The notes: generated by a model from the letters alone, not told the origin. Shown: positions 19,301-28,393, numbered from the stretch's first letter. The stretch: 64,000 nucleotides of DNA from UBA10649 sp963793105 (GCA_963793105.1 CAWBZB010000015.1:9400-73399); one strand, 5' to 3'. Translations and numbers: made by a program.

Positions 19301-20515
19301 GTGACCTACGACGTCGATCGCATCCGCGCCCGCATTCCCGCCCTCGCCGATGGCACGGCGTACTTCGACGGACCGGGCGGCACGCAGACGCCCGACGTCG
19401 TCGCCGACGCCATCGCGGACGCGCTGAAGTCCGGGTTGTCGAACCGGGGGCGGATCACCCAGGCGGAGCGCAACGCCGACGGCATCACCGTCGGGGCCCG
19501 GATGGCCGGCGCCGACCTGGTCAACGCGGACCCGTCGGGCATCGTGTTCGGGCGCAGCATGACCGAGCTGACCTTCCAGGTGGCCCGGACGCTGGCGCAG
19601 GAGTGGGGCCCGGGCGACGAGGTCGTGGTCAGTCGCCTGGACCACGACGCCAACGTGCGACCGTGGGTGACCTACGCCGAACGCACCGGCGCCACGCTGC
19701 GCTGGGCCGAGTTCGACCCGCGGACGGGCGCGATGACGGCCGACGACGTGCTCTCGCTGGTGAACGACTCCACCCGGGTGGTCGCGGTGACGGGGGCGTC
19801 CAACCTCCTCGGCACGCGGCCCGACATCGCGGCGATCGGTGCGGCGCTGGTCGACGCCGACACCCTGCTGTACGTCGACGGGGTGCACCTGACGGCTCAT
19901 GCGCCGATCGACATGCAGGCCCTCGGTGCCGACTTCTACGTCTGCAGTCCGTACAAGTTCCTCGGGCCGCACCTGGGGATGCTGGCGGCGTCGCCGGCCC
20001 TGCTCGAGACGCTGCACCCGGACAAGCTGCGCCCCAGCACCGACGAGGTCCCGGAGCGGTTCGAGCTCGGCACCCTTCCGTACGAGCTGCTGGCCGGGGT
20101 GACGGTCGCCGTCGACGTGCTCGCGGACCTCGTCCCTGGCGACGAGGAGGAGCTGACCCGACGCGACCGCATCGTGCGGTCGATGACCGCGCTGGAGGAG
20201 TACGAGGACGGCCTGGCGGCTCGGATGCGGCAGGGGCTGACCGCGATCCCCGGGGTGCACCTGCACGGGCACGCTCCGCTGCGCACCCCGACCGAGCTGT
20301 TCTCCGTCGACGGCGTCGAGGCGGACGACGTCTACCGCGGGCTCGCCGATCGTGGAGTCAATGCCCCGGCCGGGTCGTTCTACGCGATCGAGCCGTCCGA
20401 GTGGATCGGGCTGGGGGCCAAGGGGGCCGTGCGGGCTGGGCTGTCGCCGTACACGAACGCCGCGGACGTGGACCGGCTGATCGCGGGCGTGGCCGAGATC
20501 GCCGCGCGCGCCTAG
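19301..20515 (+). CDS. Cysteine desulfurase-like PLP enzyme
   Basis: About 404 residues from GTG 19301; fold-type I class V aminotransferase. Signs: YFDGPGGTQTPDVVADAI at the start, SRLDHDANVRPW (His stacking on PLP), DTLLYVDGVHLTAHAPID (Asp) and the Schiff-base Lys in CSPYKFLGPHLG. It matches the cysteine desulfurase-like subfamily rather than IscS/SufS: no obvious catalytic Cys loop and no iron-sulfur genes nearby. The exact substrate is unknown. It converges on the cytochrome b gene with a 4-base overlap of stops. Confidence 0.85.
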   Translation: MTYDVDRIRARIPALADGTAYFDGPGGTQTPDVVADAIADALKSGLSNRGRITQAERNADGITVGARMAGADLVNADPSGIVFGRSMTELTFQVARTLAQEWGPGDEVVVSRLDHDANVRPWVTYAERTGATLRWAEFDPRTGAMTADDVLSLVNDSTRVVAVTGASNLLGTRPDIAAIGAALVDADTLLYVDGVHLTAHAPIDMQALGADFYVCSPYKFLGPHLGMLAASPALLETLHPDKLRPSTDEVPERFELGTLPYELLAGVTVAVDVLADLVPGDEEELTRRDRIVRSMTALEEYEDGLAARMRQGLTAIPGVHLHGHAPLRTPTELFSVDGVEADDVYRGLADRGVNAPAGSFYAIEPSEWIGLGAKGAVRAGLSPYTNAADVDRLIAGVAEIAARA

Positions 20516-21207
20516 TTCCCCATCGATGGGTCGTCACTTGTGGCGGGTTCCGGCGTCGCCGAAGTGCCCACAAGTGACGAGGCATCGAGCTGTTCGGCGG
20601 ACCAGGCGCCGTGCTCCCGCTCCGCCCAGCTCACCGGGACCGACCCGGTGCGCATGCCCTGACGTGCCGTGGCGTCGCTGAACGCCATGTAGATGTGCCC
20701 GAGGACCACGACGATCAGGGCGAACGAGAGCCAGTCGTGGACGAAGGTCGCGCCGGTGCGCAGCGCATCCGGGAACAGGCTGCTGAAGAACATCATCGTG
20801 CCCGTCCCGAACATGACGATGATGGCGCCGAGCGTGAACGACGCGTTGAGCTTCTGGCCCGCGTTGAACTTGCCCACCGGGATGCGTCCCGATCGCCGGT
20901 CACGGCTGCGCAGCCACTCCCAGTCGGTGGGCCGGAAGCGATTCAGCCGGCCCGCGTCGTCGCGGAAGGCCCGGGAGAGCACGGCCAGGAGCAGCGGGAT
21001 CGGCAGCGCGAAGCCGGCGATCTCGTGGATCGTGCGCACGATCTGTCGGTTGCCGACCAGTCCGCCGAGGTCCGGGATGAACAGCAGCGCCGCCGTCACC
21101 ATGAGCACGGCCATGAGGATCCCGAGAGTGCGGTGCACCCACCGTTCGCCGGTGCTGAAGCGCGTCAGTGTCGTGGGGGTGCCTGCCGGGTCAGAAGACT
21201 GGCTCAT
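20512..21207 (-). CDS. Membrane cytochrome b subunit (b561/FdhI-like)
   Basis: About 231 residues from ATG 21207. Four hydrophobic helices with likely haem His in the WVHRTLGILMAVLMV, IHEIAGFALPIPLLL, FVHDWLSFALIVVVLGHIY region. It resembles the cytochrome b that passes electrons to or from periplasmic molybdenum oxidoreductases. It overlaps the upstream molybdopterin gene by 17 bases, supporting one complex. The C-terminal Ser/Thr/Pro-rich tail is encoded through the inverted repeat at 20531. Confidence 0.85.
   Translation of the reverse strand: MSQSSDPAGTPTTLTRFSTGERWVHRTLGILMAVLMVTAALLFIPDLGGLVGNRQIVRTIHEIAGFALPIPLLLAVLSRAFRDDAGRLNRFRPTDWEWLRSRDRRSGRIPVGKFNAGQKLNASFTLGAIIVMFGTGTMMFFSSLFPDALRTGATFVHDWLSFALIVVVLGHIYMAFSDATARQGMRTGSVPVSWAEREHGAWSAEQLDASSLVGTSATPEPATSDDPSMGN
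20531..20580. repeat. 13-bp inverted repeat at a convergent gene junction
   Basis: TCGTCACTTGTGG (20531-20543) and its exact complement (20568-20580) flank a 24-base loop just past the end of the plus-strand PLP gene, inside the last codons of the minus-strand cytochrome b gene. It may act as a terminator for the plus-strand transcript. The sequence differs from the GAGTGGCC repeat family. Confidence 0.6.
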
Positions 21208-21904
21208 CGCTGCGTCCGTTCGAGGCACCGATCCACGCGTCCACGTCGTATCCGAGCTGCTCCCAGTAGCCGGGCTGGACGGTCCGTCCGACCTCGATGC
21301 CGTCCATCCACTTCAGCGACTTGTATCCGTACATCGGCACCACGTAGAGCCGGACGGGAGCCCCGTGCTTCTTCTCGATCGGCGCCCCGAACATCGACGT
21401 GGCGACCAGGATGTCGTCGCGCATGCCCTGCTCCATCGTCAGCGACTCGGTGTAGGCGCCGTCGAACGAGGTGAAGCGCAGCGCGGCCGCATCGGGCTCG
21501 ACACCGGCCACCTCGAGCACGTCGCGCAGCAGCACGCCGGACCAGGGGACGTTCTTCACCCGCCAGCCCGTGACGCACTGGAAGTCCTTCGTGAGCCCGG
21601 TCTGCGGCAGCTCGGCAAGGTCGGCGAGGCTCAGGGAGAGCTCGTTGTCGACCAGGCCCGTGACCGAGAGGCGGTACGTCTGCGGGTCGTGGTCCGGATA
21701 GCCGGGGGTGACCGTGTAGATGCGGAACCCGCCGGCCGCGGGGATGACCCCTGCGAGCGCCGGCGCGGTGGAGGCGACCACGTCGCTGACCCCGTCCGAG
21801 ATCCAGCGACCGGCCGCGACTCCGGCGACGCCGAGCCCGACCATGCCGAGGACGAGGCGCCGTCCGACCGGGGTCCCTCGTGAGGTGGTGTCCTGCTCGT
21901 CCAT
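21191..21904 (-). CDS. Molybdopterin-dependent oxidoreductase (sulfite-oxidase fold), Tat-type N-terminus
   Basis: About 237 residues. VGRRLVLGMVGLGVAGVAAG at the N-terminus is a twin-arginine-like export or anchor signal. The molybdopterin domain shows DFQCVTGWRVKNVPWSGV, with the Cys ligand of the sulfite oxidase/MsrP family, plus SFDGAYTESLTMEQ and APVRLYVVPMYGYKSLKW. It acts outside the membrane on an unknown substrate, with the cytochrome b encoded next as redox partner. The pairing resembles MsrP-MsrQ in layout, but this cytochrome is longer and soluble MsrA/B genes are absent, so methionine sulfoxide repair is only one option. Confidence 0.88.
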   Translation of the reverse strand: MDEQDTTSRGTPVGRRLVLGMVGLGVAGVAAGRWISDGVSDVVASTAPALAGVIPAAGGFRIYTVTPGYPDHDPQTYRLSVTGLVDNELSLSLADLAELPQTGLTKDFQCVTGWRVKNVPWSGVLLRDVLEVAGVEPDAAALRFTSFDGAYTESLTMEQGMRDDILVATSMFGAPIEKKHGAPVRLYVVPMYGYKSLKWMDGIEVGRTVQPGYWEQLGYDVDAWIGASNGRSDEPVF

Positions 21905-21961
21905 GTGCCCATGGGACCACGGAAAGGCAGCTCCGGCCACCGGTGAGGTCTTACGGAAGGG

Positions 21962-22519
21962 TTACCTGCTCATCTCCAGGAGCGCGGTCATCGTCGCCCA
22001 GTTGCGCGCGGTGCCGTCCGCGAGCGGGCTCGTGCGGCCCGACATGAGGGCCTTGGCGAGGTCGCTGGTGCCGAACCCGTCGGGGGTGTGGAGGTACGCG
22101 GTGCGCCCGACGATCGTCACGGTGTCGCGGGACCCCTTCGCGGCGGACGCGGCCTGGCGTGCGGCGGCCGCGGCCGCCGCATCCGATCCCGGGGCGTGCG
22201 CGAGCACGATCGCGTGCACGCGCTTCGGATCGGGCTCGTCCGGATACGGGTTGGCCCGGATGACCTCGGCGAAGGAGTCGGCCCTCAGCGCGATGGCCGG
22301 CACGTCGAGTCCGAAGTCCCGGGCGACTGCCGAACGCACCTGGGCCCCCACGACCTCGGCCTCCTCGACCGGCGCCGACAGCACGAGGTTGCCGCTCTGG
22401 ATGTAGGTCCGCACGTCCGCGAGGCCGGCCGAGGTCAGCGCGGACCGCAGGTCGGCCATCGGAAGCCGGTTGCGGCCGCCCACGTTGATGCCCCGCAGCA
22501 GCACGACGAAGGTGCCCAC
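21962..22519 (-). CDS. DUF1697 family protein
   Basis: About 185 residues from GTG 22519. It begins VGTFVVLLRGINVGGRNRLPM, the DUF1697 signature, followed by VRTYIQSGNLVLSAP and PYPDEPDPKRVH. Function is unknown; a small soluble protein. It starts two bases after the stop of the methyltransferase gene upstream, so the two are probably co-transcribed. Confidence 0.88.
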   Translation of the reverse strand: MGTFVVLLRGINVGGRNRLPMADLRSALTSAGLADVRTYIQSGNLVLSAPVEEAEVVGAQVRSAVARDFGLDVPAIALRADSFAEVIRANPYPDEPDPKRVHAIVLAHAPGSDAAAAAAARQAASAAKGSRDTVTIVGRTAYLHTPDGFGTSDLAKALMSGRTSPLADGTARNWATMTALLEMSR

Positions 22520-22521
22520 GC

Positions 22522-23262
22522 CTAGCCGGCCTCGCGGCGAGCGATCCACGTCGCGCGCAAGGTGGTGTCGTCCGCCGGGACGAGGGTGTACTCGTCGGTG
22601 ACCGCGGACAGCCGGAACCCGGCCTCGGCGAGGGCGTCAGCGACCTGGGCATCACTGTGGAAGTACTGGCGATGCTGCTCGGTGAAGGACTGGTCCGGCG
22701 TCGCCCCGATGAGGTCGATGGTCGTGTCACAGGCGCGGGTGTCCGGGTCGATGGTGTTGCGGATGTCGAACCGATGGCCGTGGTCCTCGCCGGAGACCAC
22801 CGGGTTGTCGAGGAGGAAGGCCATCATGGCGTCGGTGTGGATGTCGAACACCAGCCACCCGTCCCGTCGCACATGAGCGGCGATGGCCGCGAAGGTGAGC
22901 CGGAGGTCGGGCAGCGGCAGGTAGTTCAGCCCGTCGAAGGTGGAGATGGCGGCATCGAAGGTCCCCTCCACGTCGAGGTCCGGCAGGACCTGCTGGGACA
23001 CGGGCACGCGTGGACCCAGCAGCGCCCGCGCGCGATCCAGCATCTCGGCGGAGGCGTCGACGCCGACGAGGTCGAGGCCCGCGTCAGCGAGCTCCGCGGT
23101 GAGCAGGCCGGTGCCGCAGCACACGTCCAGCACCCTGTGCACACCACGCGGGTCGTCGGCCCACAGGTCGATCAGGAACCTGGCCCACAACGGATAGCAG
23201 GGGTCCACGACGATCTCGTCGTAGACCCCTGCCAGTCGGGAATAGGGCTCGGCCATGCTCAT
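22522..23262 (-). CDS. Class I SAM-dependent methyltransferase
   Basis: About 246 residues. It starts AEPYSRLAGVYDEI, then motif I VLDVCCGTGLLTAEL, VGVDASAEMLDRAR and FDAAISTFDGLNYLPLPD. This is the layout of the ubiquinone/SAM-binding Methyltransf_25-type family. The substrate is unknown. It heads a short operon with DUF1697. Confidence 0.88.
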   Translation of the reverse strand: MSMAEPYSRLAGVYDEIVVDPCYPLWARFLIDLWADDPRGVHRVLDVCCGTGLLTAELADAGLDLVGVDASAEMLDRARALLGPRVPVSQQVLPDLDVEGTFDAAISTFDGLNYLPLPDLRLTFAAIAAHVRRDGWLVFDIHTDAMMAFLLDNPVVSGEDHGHRFDIRNTIDPDTRACDTTIDLIGATPDQSFTEQHRQYFHSDAQVADALAEAGFRLSAVTDEYTLVPADDTTLRATWIARREAG

Positions 23263-23288
23263 GGAACCGCGCCCCGGTTGCCCGTCGT

Positions 23289-23570
23289 TCAGATGCCGAG
23301 TGCCTTGGCCTTGGCGGCCGCGAACTCCTCGTCGGAGAGGATGCCCTTGGCGTGGAGCTCGGCGAGCTGCTCGAGCTTGGCCATCGAGTCGTCCTCGGCC
23401 GGCGCGGGTGCCGCAACCGGAGCGGGTGCTGCGGCGGCCTGCTGCTGGTCGTAGGCCTCCTGCTGCTTGGCGGCGTGCTTGTCAGCCTGGCGGTAGGCGA
23501 CGCGGCTGGAGACGGCGGTGGCGGTTCCGGCCACGACGGCGGTGCGGGCTGCCATGCGTACGAGTCCCAT
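23289..23570 (-). CDS. SHOCT-domain protein
   Basis: About 93 residues. A short N-terminal hydrophobic stretch (AARTAVVAGTATAVSSRVAY) is followed by a Gln/Ala/Pro-rich linker and a C-terminal SHOCT module (MAKLEQLAELHAKGILSDEE). SHOCT is a short oligomerisation-type motif. It follows the DUF6325 gene by 42 bases; the two are often paired in actinobacteria. Confidence 0.85.
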   Translation of the reverse strand: MGLVRMAARTAVVAGTATAVSSRVAYRQADKHAAKQQEAYDQQQAAAAPAPVAAPAPAEDDSMAKLEQLAELHAKGILSDEEFAAAKAKALGI

Positions 23571-23612
23571 GGTGGTTCCTTTCGATGGTGGCGAGTGGGG
23601 AGGGAGGAGTGG

Positions 23613-24023
23613 TCAGGCTTCGATCACCATGTTGACGACGTCGGCCGGGATGCGGATCTGGTCGATGACCACGGCATCGGCCCGGACGAAGGCGCCGACG
23701 AGATCCTGCATCCAGGTGTTCTCATAGGCGATGAGCAGGGCGGAACTGTTGGTGGGGATGTCCTCGGCAACCTCGTCGGCATCCTCCTCGTTCAGGGCGC
23801 CCGGCTGGGAGATCTCGAGATCGACGAACGCGGCGCCCTCGGGGCCGAGGTCCTCGATGGACAGGGTGGCGACGTTGTCGTCGGCGTCCTTCAGGACGAA
23901 CAGGACGTCGAGGACGCGGATGATGCCCTTGTCGACCTGCTCCAGGATCGCCGGAACGATCTCGCCGCTGAACTTGTTGCCCGGGAAGCCGATGATGTAG
24001 ACGTCGACGGGACCGAGTGGCAT
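23613..24023 (-). CDS. DUF6325 family protein
   Basis: About 136 residues from ATG 24023, which has a strong AAGGAGG site nine bases upstream. It reads GPVDVYIIGFPGNKFSGEI, then GIIRVLDVLFVLKDADDNV and SALLIAYENTWMQDLVGAF. Soluble, cytoplasmic, acidic. The family is known from actinobacterial genomes without a described activity. Probably translated at high level given its ribosome site. Paired with the SHOCT gene. Confidence 0.85.
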   Translation of the reverse strand: MPLGPVDVYIIGFPGNKFSGEIVPAILEQVDKGIIRVLDVLFVLKDADDNVATLSIEDLGPEGAAFVDLEISQPGALNEEDADEVAEDIPTNSSALLIAYENTWMQDLVGAFVRADAVVIDQIRIPADVVNMVIEA

Positions 24024-24268
24024 GTTTCCTCCTTGTAGGGGCGACGGAATGGGTCGCGGTCGTCCGCGGGGCCACCGTCTCGCTCGCAGATTATCAGCGC
24101 CGTCCGGCATCCGCGCGTCCGCACGTGTGCCGGCTGCCTGGCAGGCATGAGCCTCCTCGACGTCCCCTCGCCCGAACGTGCGTCGCCGGTCGTGCGGTCG
24201 GTGCGCGCGTAAGCGGTTCGTAACGTCGGCAGGCCCTCAGGATCGTCCGGCAGGCCCATAGTGGTCGC
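24024..24268. other. Divergent intergenic region between DUF6325 and dipZ
   Basis: About 245 bases without a convincing gene. It must hold promoters for both directions. A 10-base direct repeat (CGGCAGGCCC) occurs twice about 20 bases apart just upstream of the dipZ start, a possible activator site. No known operator was recognised. Confidence 0.4.
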
Positions 24269-25606
24269 GTGCTCACCCTCGTCGTCATCGGGCTCCTGTC
24301 CGGGGTCGTGACCGGGCTGTCGCCCTGCGTCCTGCCGGTGCTGCCGGGCGTCCTGGCCACGTCCGCGCTGCCGGCGGACCGATCGGGTGGCCAGGCTGCG
24401 CCGGACCGCCGGCGACCGTTCGTCATCGTCGCCGGGCTGGTCACGTCCTTCGCCGCCCTCACGCTCCTGGGCGGCGCCCTGCTGTCCGCGCTCGACCTCC
24501 CCGCCGACCTGTTGCGCAACCTTGGCATCGCGGTCCTGCTGGTCGTCGGCGTCGGCCTGCTCGTGCCGGCCGCGGGCCGTCTCCTCGAGCGACCGTTCGC
24601 CCGGTTCAGCCGGGTGTCCCCTCGGCGCGACGGCTCGGCCTTCGTCTTCGGCGCCACCTTCGGGCTGGTGTTCGTGCCCTGTGCCGGGCCCGTGCTGGCA
24701 GCGATCACCGTCCTGGGTGCCGCCAACGACATCCGATTCGGACTGGTCGTGCTGACGATCGCGTTCTCGATCGGCGTCGCCGTCCCCCTCCTGCTCATCG
24801 CCGTCGCGGGCCAGCGGATGACGGAACGGGTAGCGGCGGTCCGCCGCCACCTGCCGCTCCTGCGTCGGGCGGCCGGCGGCGTCCTCGTCGCGACGGCCCT
24901 GGCCATCACCTTCGGAGTCGCGGACCAGGCCCAGCGGCTGGTCCCGGACTACGTGGCGTCCGTGCAGAAGGCCATCGAGGACAGCGACGGCGCCCGGGCC
25001 GCCCTCGCGGACCTCACCGCGAGCGGCCCCACTCCGGCGCCCCCGGTCATCGAGGTCACTCCCGTCGACGAGCTCGGCCCGGAGCTGTCGTTCAACGAGT
25101 GCGAGGAGAACCCGGCCCGCCTGGCGAACTGCGGCCAGGCCCGCCCGTTCGTCGGGATCCAGGAGTGGCTGAACACTCCGGGCAACGCGCCGCTGACCCT
25201 CGACGGACTGCGGGGCAACGTCGTCCTGGTCGACTTCTGGACGTTCGGCTGCATCAACTGCCAGCGGACCCTTCCGTACCTGACCGCCTGGGACGCCGAG
25301 TACCGGGATGACGGCCTCGTGATCGTCGGCGTGCACTCTCCGGAGTTCGCCCATGAGAAGGAGGTGGGCAACGTGATCGAGAGGTCGGCCGAGCTGGGCG
25401 TGAAGTACCCGATCGCCATCGACAACGACTTCCGGACCTGGCGGGAGTACGACCAGCGCTACTGGCCCGCTCAGTACCTGATCGACCGGAACGGCGTCGT
25501 CCGCCAGGTCCACTACGGCGAGGGTGCCTACGAGGAGACCGAGGCGCTGATCCAGCGGCTGCTCACGCAGGTGCCCGCCGCCGCGTCCGCCGCCTCGACG
25601 TCCTGA
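24269..25606 (+). CDS. DipZ-like fusion: CcdA/DsbD membrane domain plus thioredoxin-like domain
   Basis: About 445 residues from GTG 24269. Residues 1-215 form a six- to seven-helix CcdA domain with paired Cys motifs GLSPCVLPVLPGV and FVPCAGPVLAA. After a linker comes a TlpA/peroxiredoxin-like domain with the CxxC site WTFGCINCQRTLPY and SPEFAHEKEVGNV. It should carry electrons from cytoplasmic thioredoxin across the membrane to an extracytoplasmic thiol domain. It matches the mycobacterial DipZ layout. An NEC...ANC Cys pair between the domains is an additional feature. Confidence 0.9.
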   Translation: MLTLVVIGLLSGVVTGLSPCVLPVLPGVLATSALPADRSGGQAAPDRRRPFVIVAGLVTSFAALTLLGGALLSALDLPADLLRNLGIAVLLVVGVGLLVPAAGRLLERPFARFSRVSPRRDGSAFVFGATFGLVFVPCAGPVLAAITVLGAANDIRFGLVVLTIAFSIGVAVPLLLIAVAGQRMTERVAAVRRHLPLLRRAAGGVLVATALAITFGVADQAQRLVPDYVASVQKAIEDSDGARAALADLTASGPTPAPPVIEVTPVDELGPELSFNECEENPARLANCGQARPFVGIQEWLNTPGNAPLTLDGLRGNVVLVDFWTFGCINCQRTLPYLTAWDAEYRDDGLVIVGVHSPEFAHEKEVGNVIERSAELGVKYPIAIDNDFRTWREYDQRYWPAQYLIDRNGVVRQVHYGEGAYEETEALIQRLLTQVPAAASAASTS

Positions 25607-25695
25607 CGGGGGTCGTCGTCGCCGCGAGTCGGCTGGCACTCCGGTGGGATCATGGACGTGTTGCAGGAGCGCGTCCGCTCAGGGAGTGAGAGGCA

Positions 25696-26175
25696 ATGAG
25701 CAGCACACACCCGACGACCACGACGTCGCAGGCACCGCGGAAGTCCACCCCGAGCCTGGTCGGGCGCCGGGTCGGCTACGTGATCGCGATCATCGTCAAT
25801 CTGGTCTTCTACTGGCTGATCAACGTGTGGCCCGGCTGGGAGGCCCTGCCCTTCCTGACGGCCGACACCGCCGAGGTGGTGCCCTTGGTGAATGGCGCCA
25901 TCGCCGTGACCGTCGTCGCCAACCTGGTCTACATCGTCGTCGACGGCACACGGGTCAAGGCCTTCGGGGAACTCGTGATCAACGCGGTCAGCATCGCCGT
26001 GACGGTGACCATCCTGGAGGTCTACCCCTTCGACTTCAGCGCCTACGCCTTCCCGTGGGACTGGCTGGTCCGGTTCATCCTCATCGTCGCCCTCGTGGGC
26101 GCCGCGATCTCCCTGCTGGTGAATCTCTTCCGGCTGGTCCGGGGACCGCGCCCCGGGGTGCCCGTGGATGCCTGA
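25696..26175 (+). CDS. Four-helix membrane protein of unknown function
   Basis: About 159 residues with segments near 26-45, 66-88, 93-112 and 122-148, and a Thr/Ser-rich N-terminal tail. GRRVGYVIAIIVNLVFYWLI is its most recognisable stretch and resembles a common actinobacterial hypothetical membrane family. It lies 90 bases after dipZ and converges on the diguanylate cyclase gene with 6 bases between stops. No function can be given. Confidence 0.75.
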   Translation: MSSTHPTTTTSQAPRKSTPSLVGRRVGYVIAIIVNLVFYWLINVWPGWEALPFLTADTAEVVPLVNGAIAVTVVANLVYIVVDGTRVKAFGELVINAVSIAVTVTILEVYPFDFSAYAFPWDWLVRFILIVALVGAAISLLVNLFRLVRGPRPGVPVDA

Positions 26176-26181
26176 GCTGAC

Positions 26182-27904
26182 CTAGGCGGGGTCGGATGCC
26201 CGTCGGCTCTGCTTGTCGGCGTACATCGCGGCATCCGCCCGAGACAGCGCGGTGGCGGCGTCGGCATACGCCTCCAGCGTGGTCGCTCCGAGGGAGACCG
26301 AGAGCGGCACGATGTCGTCGCCCACGGCGACCGGACCGCTGAGCTCGCTGCGAAGCCTCGACACCACGACGGGGGCCGGGTCGAGTGAGCGTGCCGGGAC
26401 GGTCGTGACGACCACGAACTCGTCGCCGCCCACGCGGGCCACGATGTCCTCGCCACGCGTGGCCGCGCGCAGCCGACGCGCCACCTCGCGCAGGAGGTCG
26501 TCGCCGGCGGCGTGCCCGACGGAGTCGTTCACCACCTTGAGGTCGTCCACGTCGGCGAAGACCACGACCACGTCGTCTTCTCCTGCGTCGCGCACGCCTC
26601 GCATCGCCGCGATCTGCCGTTCGAGCCCCTCGCGGTTGAGCAGGCCGGTGAGCGAGTCACGCGTGGCCTGGTCGGCCAGGATGCGCTCAAGGTGCTTGCG
26701 GTCCGTGAGGTCGGCGCATTGCAGGATCATGTACGTCACCGTGCCGTTGCTGTCCCGCACCGGTGCCAGGTTGAGGTCCACCCACGTGCTCACGGAGGTG
26801 GGCCCGCGGAACCGCACGTCACGGCGGAAGCCCTCTCGGCCGGCCGCCACCTCGGCCACCGCCTCGGCGACCTTCGTCTGGTCTGCGTCGTTGGCGAGGT
26901 CCGACGCGAACAGGCCCACCAGGGTCTCGGCCGGCCGTTGGGCCAGTCGGGCCAGGGCCTCGTTCGCCGTGATGATCCGACCGTCCAGCGCGACCACGGC
27001 GGTCGCCGCCGGGGTGTGCTCGAACGCGTCCCACACCCGCTGGCGCTGCGACGTGACTTCGCGCCGCGCGCGGCTCTGCGCACCCCCCATGAAGGAGATG
27101 ACGACGATGAGCAGCACGACGGTGACGAACTGCGCGATCGCGGTTGCCGTGGCCGGGTCGTCCACGAGTCGGTCGACCGTCCATTCGACGGCTGCCGGGA
27201 TGAAGGGCGCGACGACGAGCATCGGCATGATGCGGCGCAGCAGTCCGCGGTCGTAGCGCTGGTCGAGCGAGACGCAGCGGCGGCTGGTCGGTTCGGGCGG
27301 ACATCACCGCGGCGACCATGAGCACGCCGATCACCGCCGCGGGGAGAGAGGTCCCCGTGGACCCGAGCCCGAGGAAGAGCTGTTCGGATCCGTAGACGTA
27401 GGACAGCACCACGAGCAGCGAGACCAGTCCCGCACCGGCGGCGAGCCAGAATCTGATGCGCGCGATCGTCGGGCCGCCGAAGCTGATCATGAGCGTCGCC
27501 GCGGCGGTGGCCGTGGCGGCGACCGAGGGCAGGTAGGTGATCCAGCCGCCGTCGGCAGCGGTGGCGGGGTCGGAGCTCGGGAGCAGGCCGGCACTCACGG
27601 AGACGTCGACGCCGGCCCCGAGCAGCAGGGTGACACCGGCCAGGACGCGGGCCGACCAGATGGCGACCGTCCCCCCACGGCGCATGAGGGCCATGGAGGC
27701 GACGAGGGCGGCGGCGCCGGCGTCGGTGTAGGGGTAGATCTCGGGCCAGCTGGCGTTGACCCGGGTGATCCACACCCAGCCGAAGGCGAGCCCGAGCGCC
27801 TCGGCGGCCAGCAGTACGGCGAGGCCGATGAGCAGGTGGACGTGCAGCCTGCGGATGTCGTCGGTCACGGCCCGACGGGGCACGGAGAGGGAGGGCGGTG
27901 GCAT
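26182..27904 (-). pseudogene. Membrane-anchored PAS-GGDEF diguanylate cyclase, frame break near 27275
   Basis: Two frames join into one protein of about 573 residues. The N-terminal frame from ATG 27904 carries about seven membrane helices (starting HVHLLIGLAVLLAAEALGL). After the frame change near 27275 the protein continues with another helix, a PAS domain (WDAFEHTPAATAVVALDG) and a GGDEF domain. The active site is VGGDEFVVV, and the inhibitory RxxD site (RGED) sits five residues before it, so product feedback is expected. It should make cyclic di-GMP from GTP in response to a PAS-bound or membrane signal. Both halves are intact, so an indel is the simpler explanation. Confidence 0.8.
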
Positions 27905-28124
27905 GGCGGCCCCCTCGTCTCCCGTTGGTCATCTCCGCGTGTGGTCGTCCCCACATGGCCGAACGCGCGCGCCGGCGGGCGGCACGTGTAGGAGGCTAGC
28001 CGCCATTCGCCGCGTCGCAGGCGGCTCGAGGCGAGGCGTAGCCGAATCGGAGCCTCGGCACGCAGCGGGCGGGCCGGATCGGTAGACGATTGGTGGCCAC
28101 CGGATCGTGGCAGTCGAGCAGCGG

Positions 28125-28195
28125 AGCGGGTGACCGGGATCGAACCGGCATGGCCAGCTTGGAAGGCTGGGGCTCTGCCATTGAGCTACACCCGC
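28125..28195 (-). tRNA. tRNA-Gly (anticodon TCC)
   Basis: On the minus strand the 71 bases form a full cloverleaf: acceptor GCGGGTG pairs with CACCCGC, the D arm is GCTCAATGGCAGAGC, the anticodon stem-loop CCAGCCTTCCAAGCTGG has TCC in the loop, and the T arm contains GGTTCGATCC. Discriminator base is T. CCA is not encoded (CCG follows). Confidence 0.95.
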
Positions 28196-28199
28196 GAGG

Positions 28200-28263
28200 T
28201 GCGTTCGTGCTGGGTACTGCGTTCGTGCTGGGTACTGCTTTCGTGCTGGGTACTGCGTTCTGG
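28200..28263. repeat. 18-bp tandem repeat upstream of tRNA-Gly
   Basis: The unit TGCGTTCGTGCTGGGTAC occurs at 28200-28217, 28218-28235 and, with one change, 28236-28253, followed by a decayed partial copy. It fills the region immediately upstream of the minus-strand tRNA-Gly, where its promoter should lie. No coding potential is convincing. Confidence 0.85.
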
Positions 28264-28297
28264 GCACAGGATAGCCAACCCGCGCTCCCTCCCTCGC

Positions 28298-28355
28298 CGA
28301 GTGGCCAGTTGTTGCTGCTCGGATGGCCTCCCGGGCAGCAACAACTGGCCACTCG
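28298..28355. repeat. Dispersed palindromic repeat, copy C (perfect arms)
   Basis: GAGTGGCCAGTTGTTGCTGC (28299-28318) and its exact complement (28335-28354), extended by one more C-G pair, give a 21-bp perfect stem with a 16-base loop. This is the best-preserved copy of the family. It lies between tRNA-Gly and the start of the glycosyltransferase operon. Confidence 0.92.
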
Positions 28356-28393
28356 CGGGGAGGGGCGGGCGTACCGGGGGGTAGGTTCCCCCT

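Noticed and set aside
19301..20515. Annotating the PLP enzyme as IscS/SufS
   Set aside because: No Fe-S assembly genes nearby and no clear active-site Cys loop; it fits the cysteine desulfurase-like subfamily only.
21191..21904. Naming the molybdopterin protein MsrP
   Set aside because: Fold and pairing fit, but subunit sizes and lack of diagnostic residues leave the substrate open.
28200..28263. Tandem repeats as a possible CRISPR array
   Set aside because: Units are 18 bp, directly adjacent, with no spacers and no cas gene in the window.
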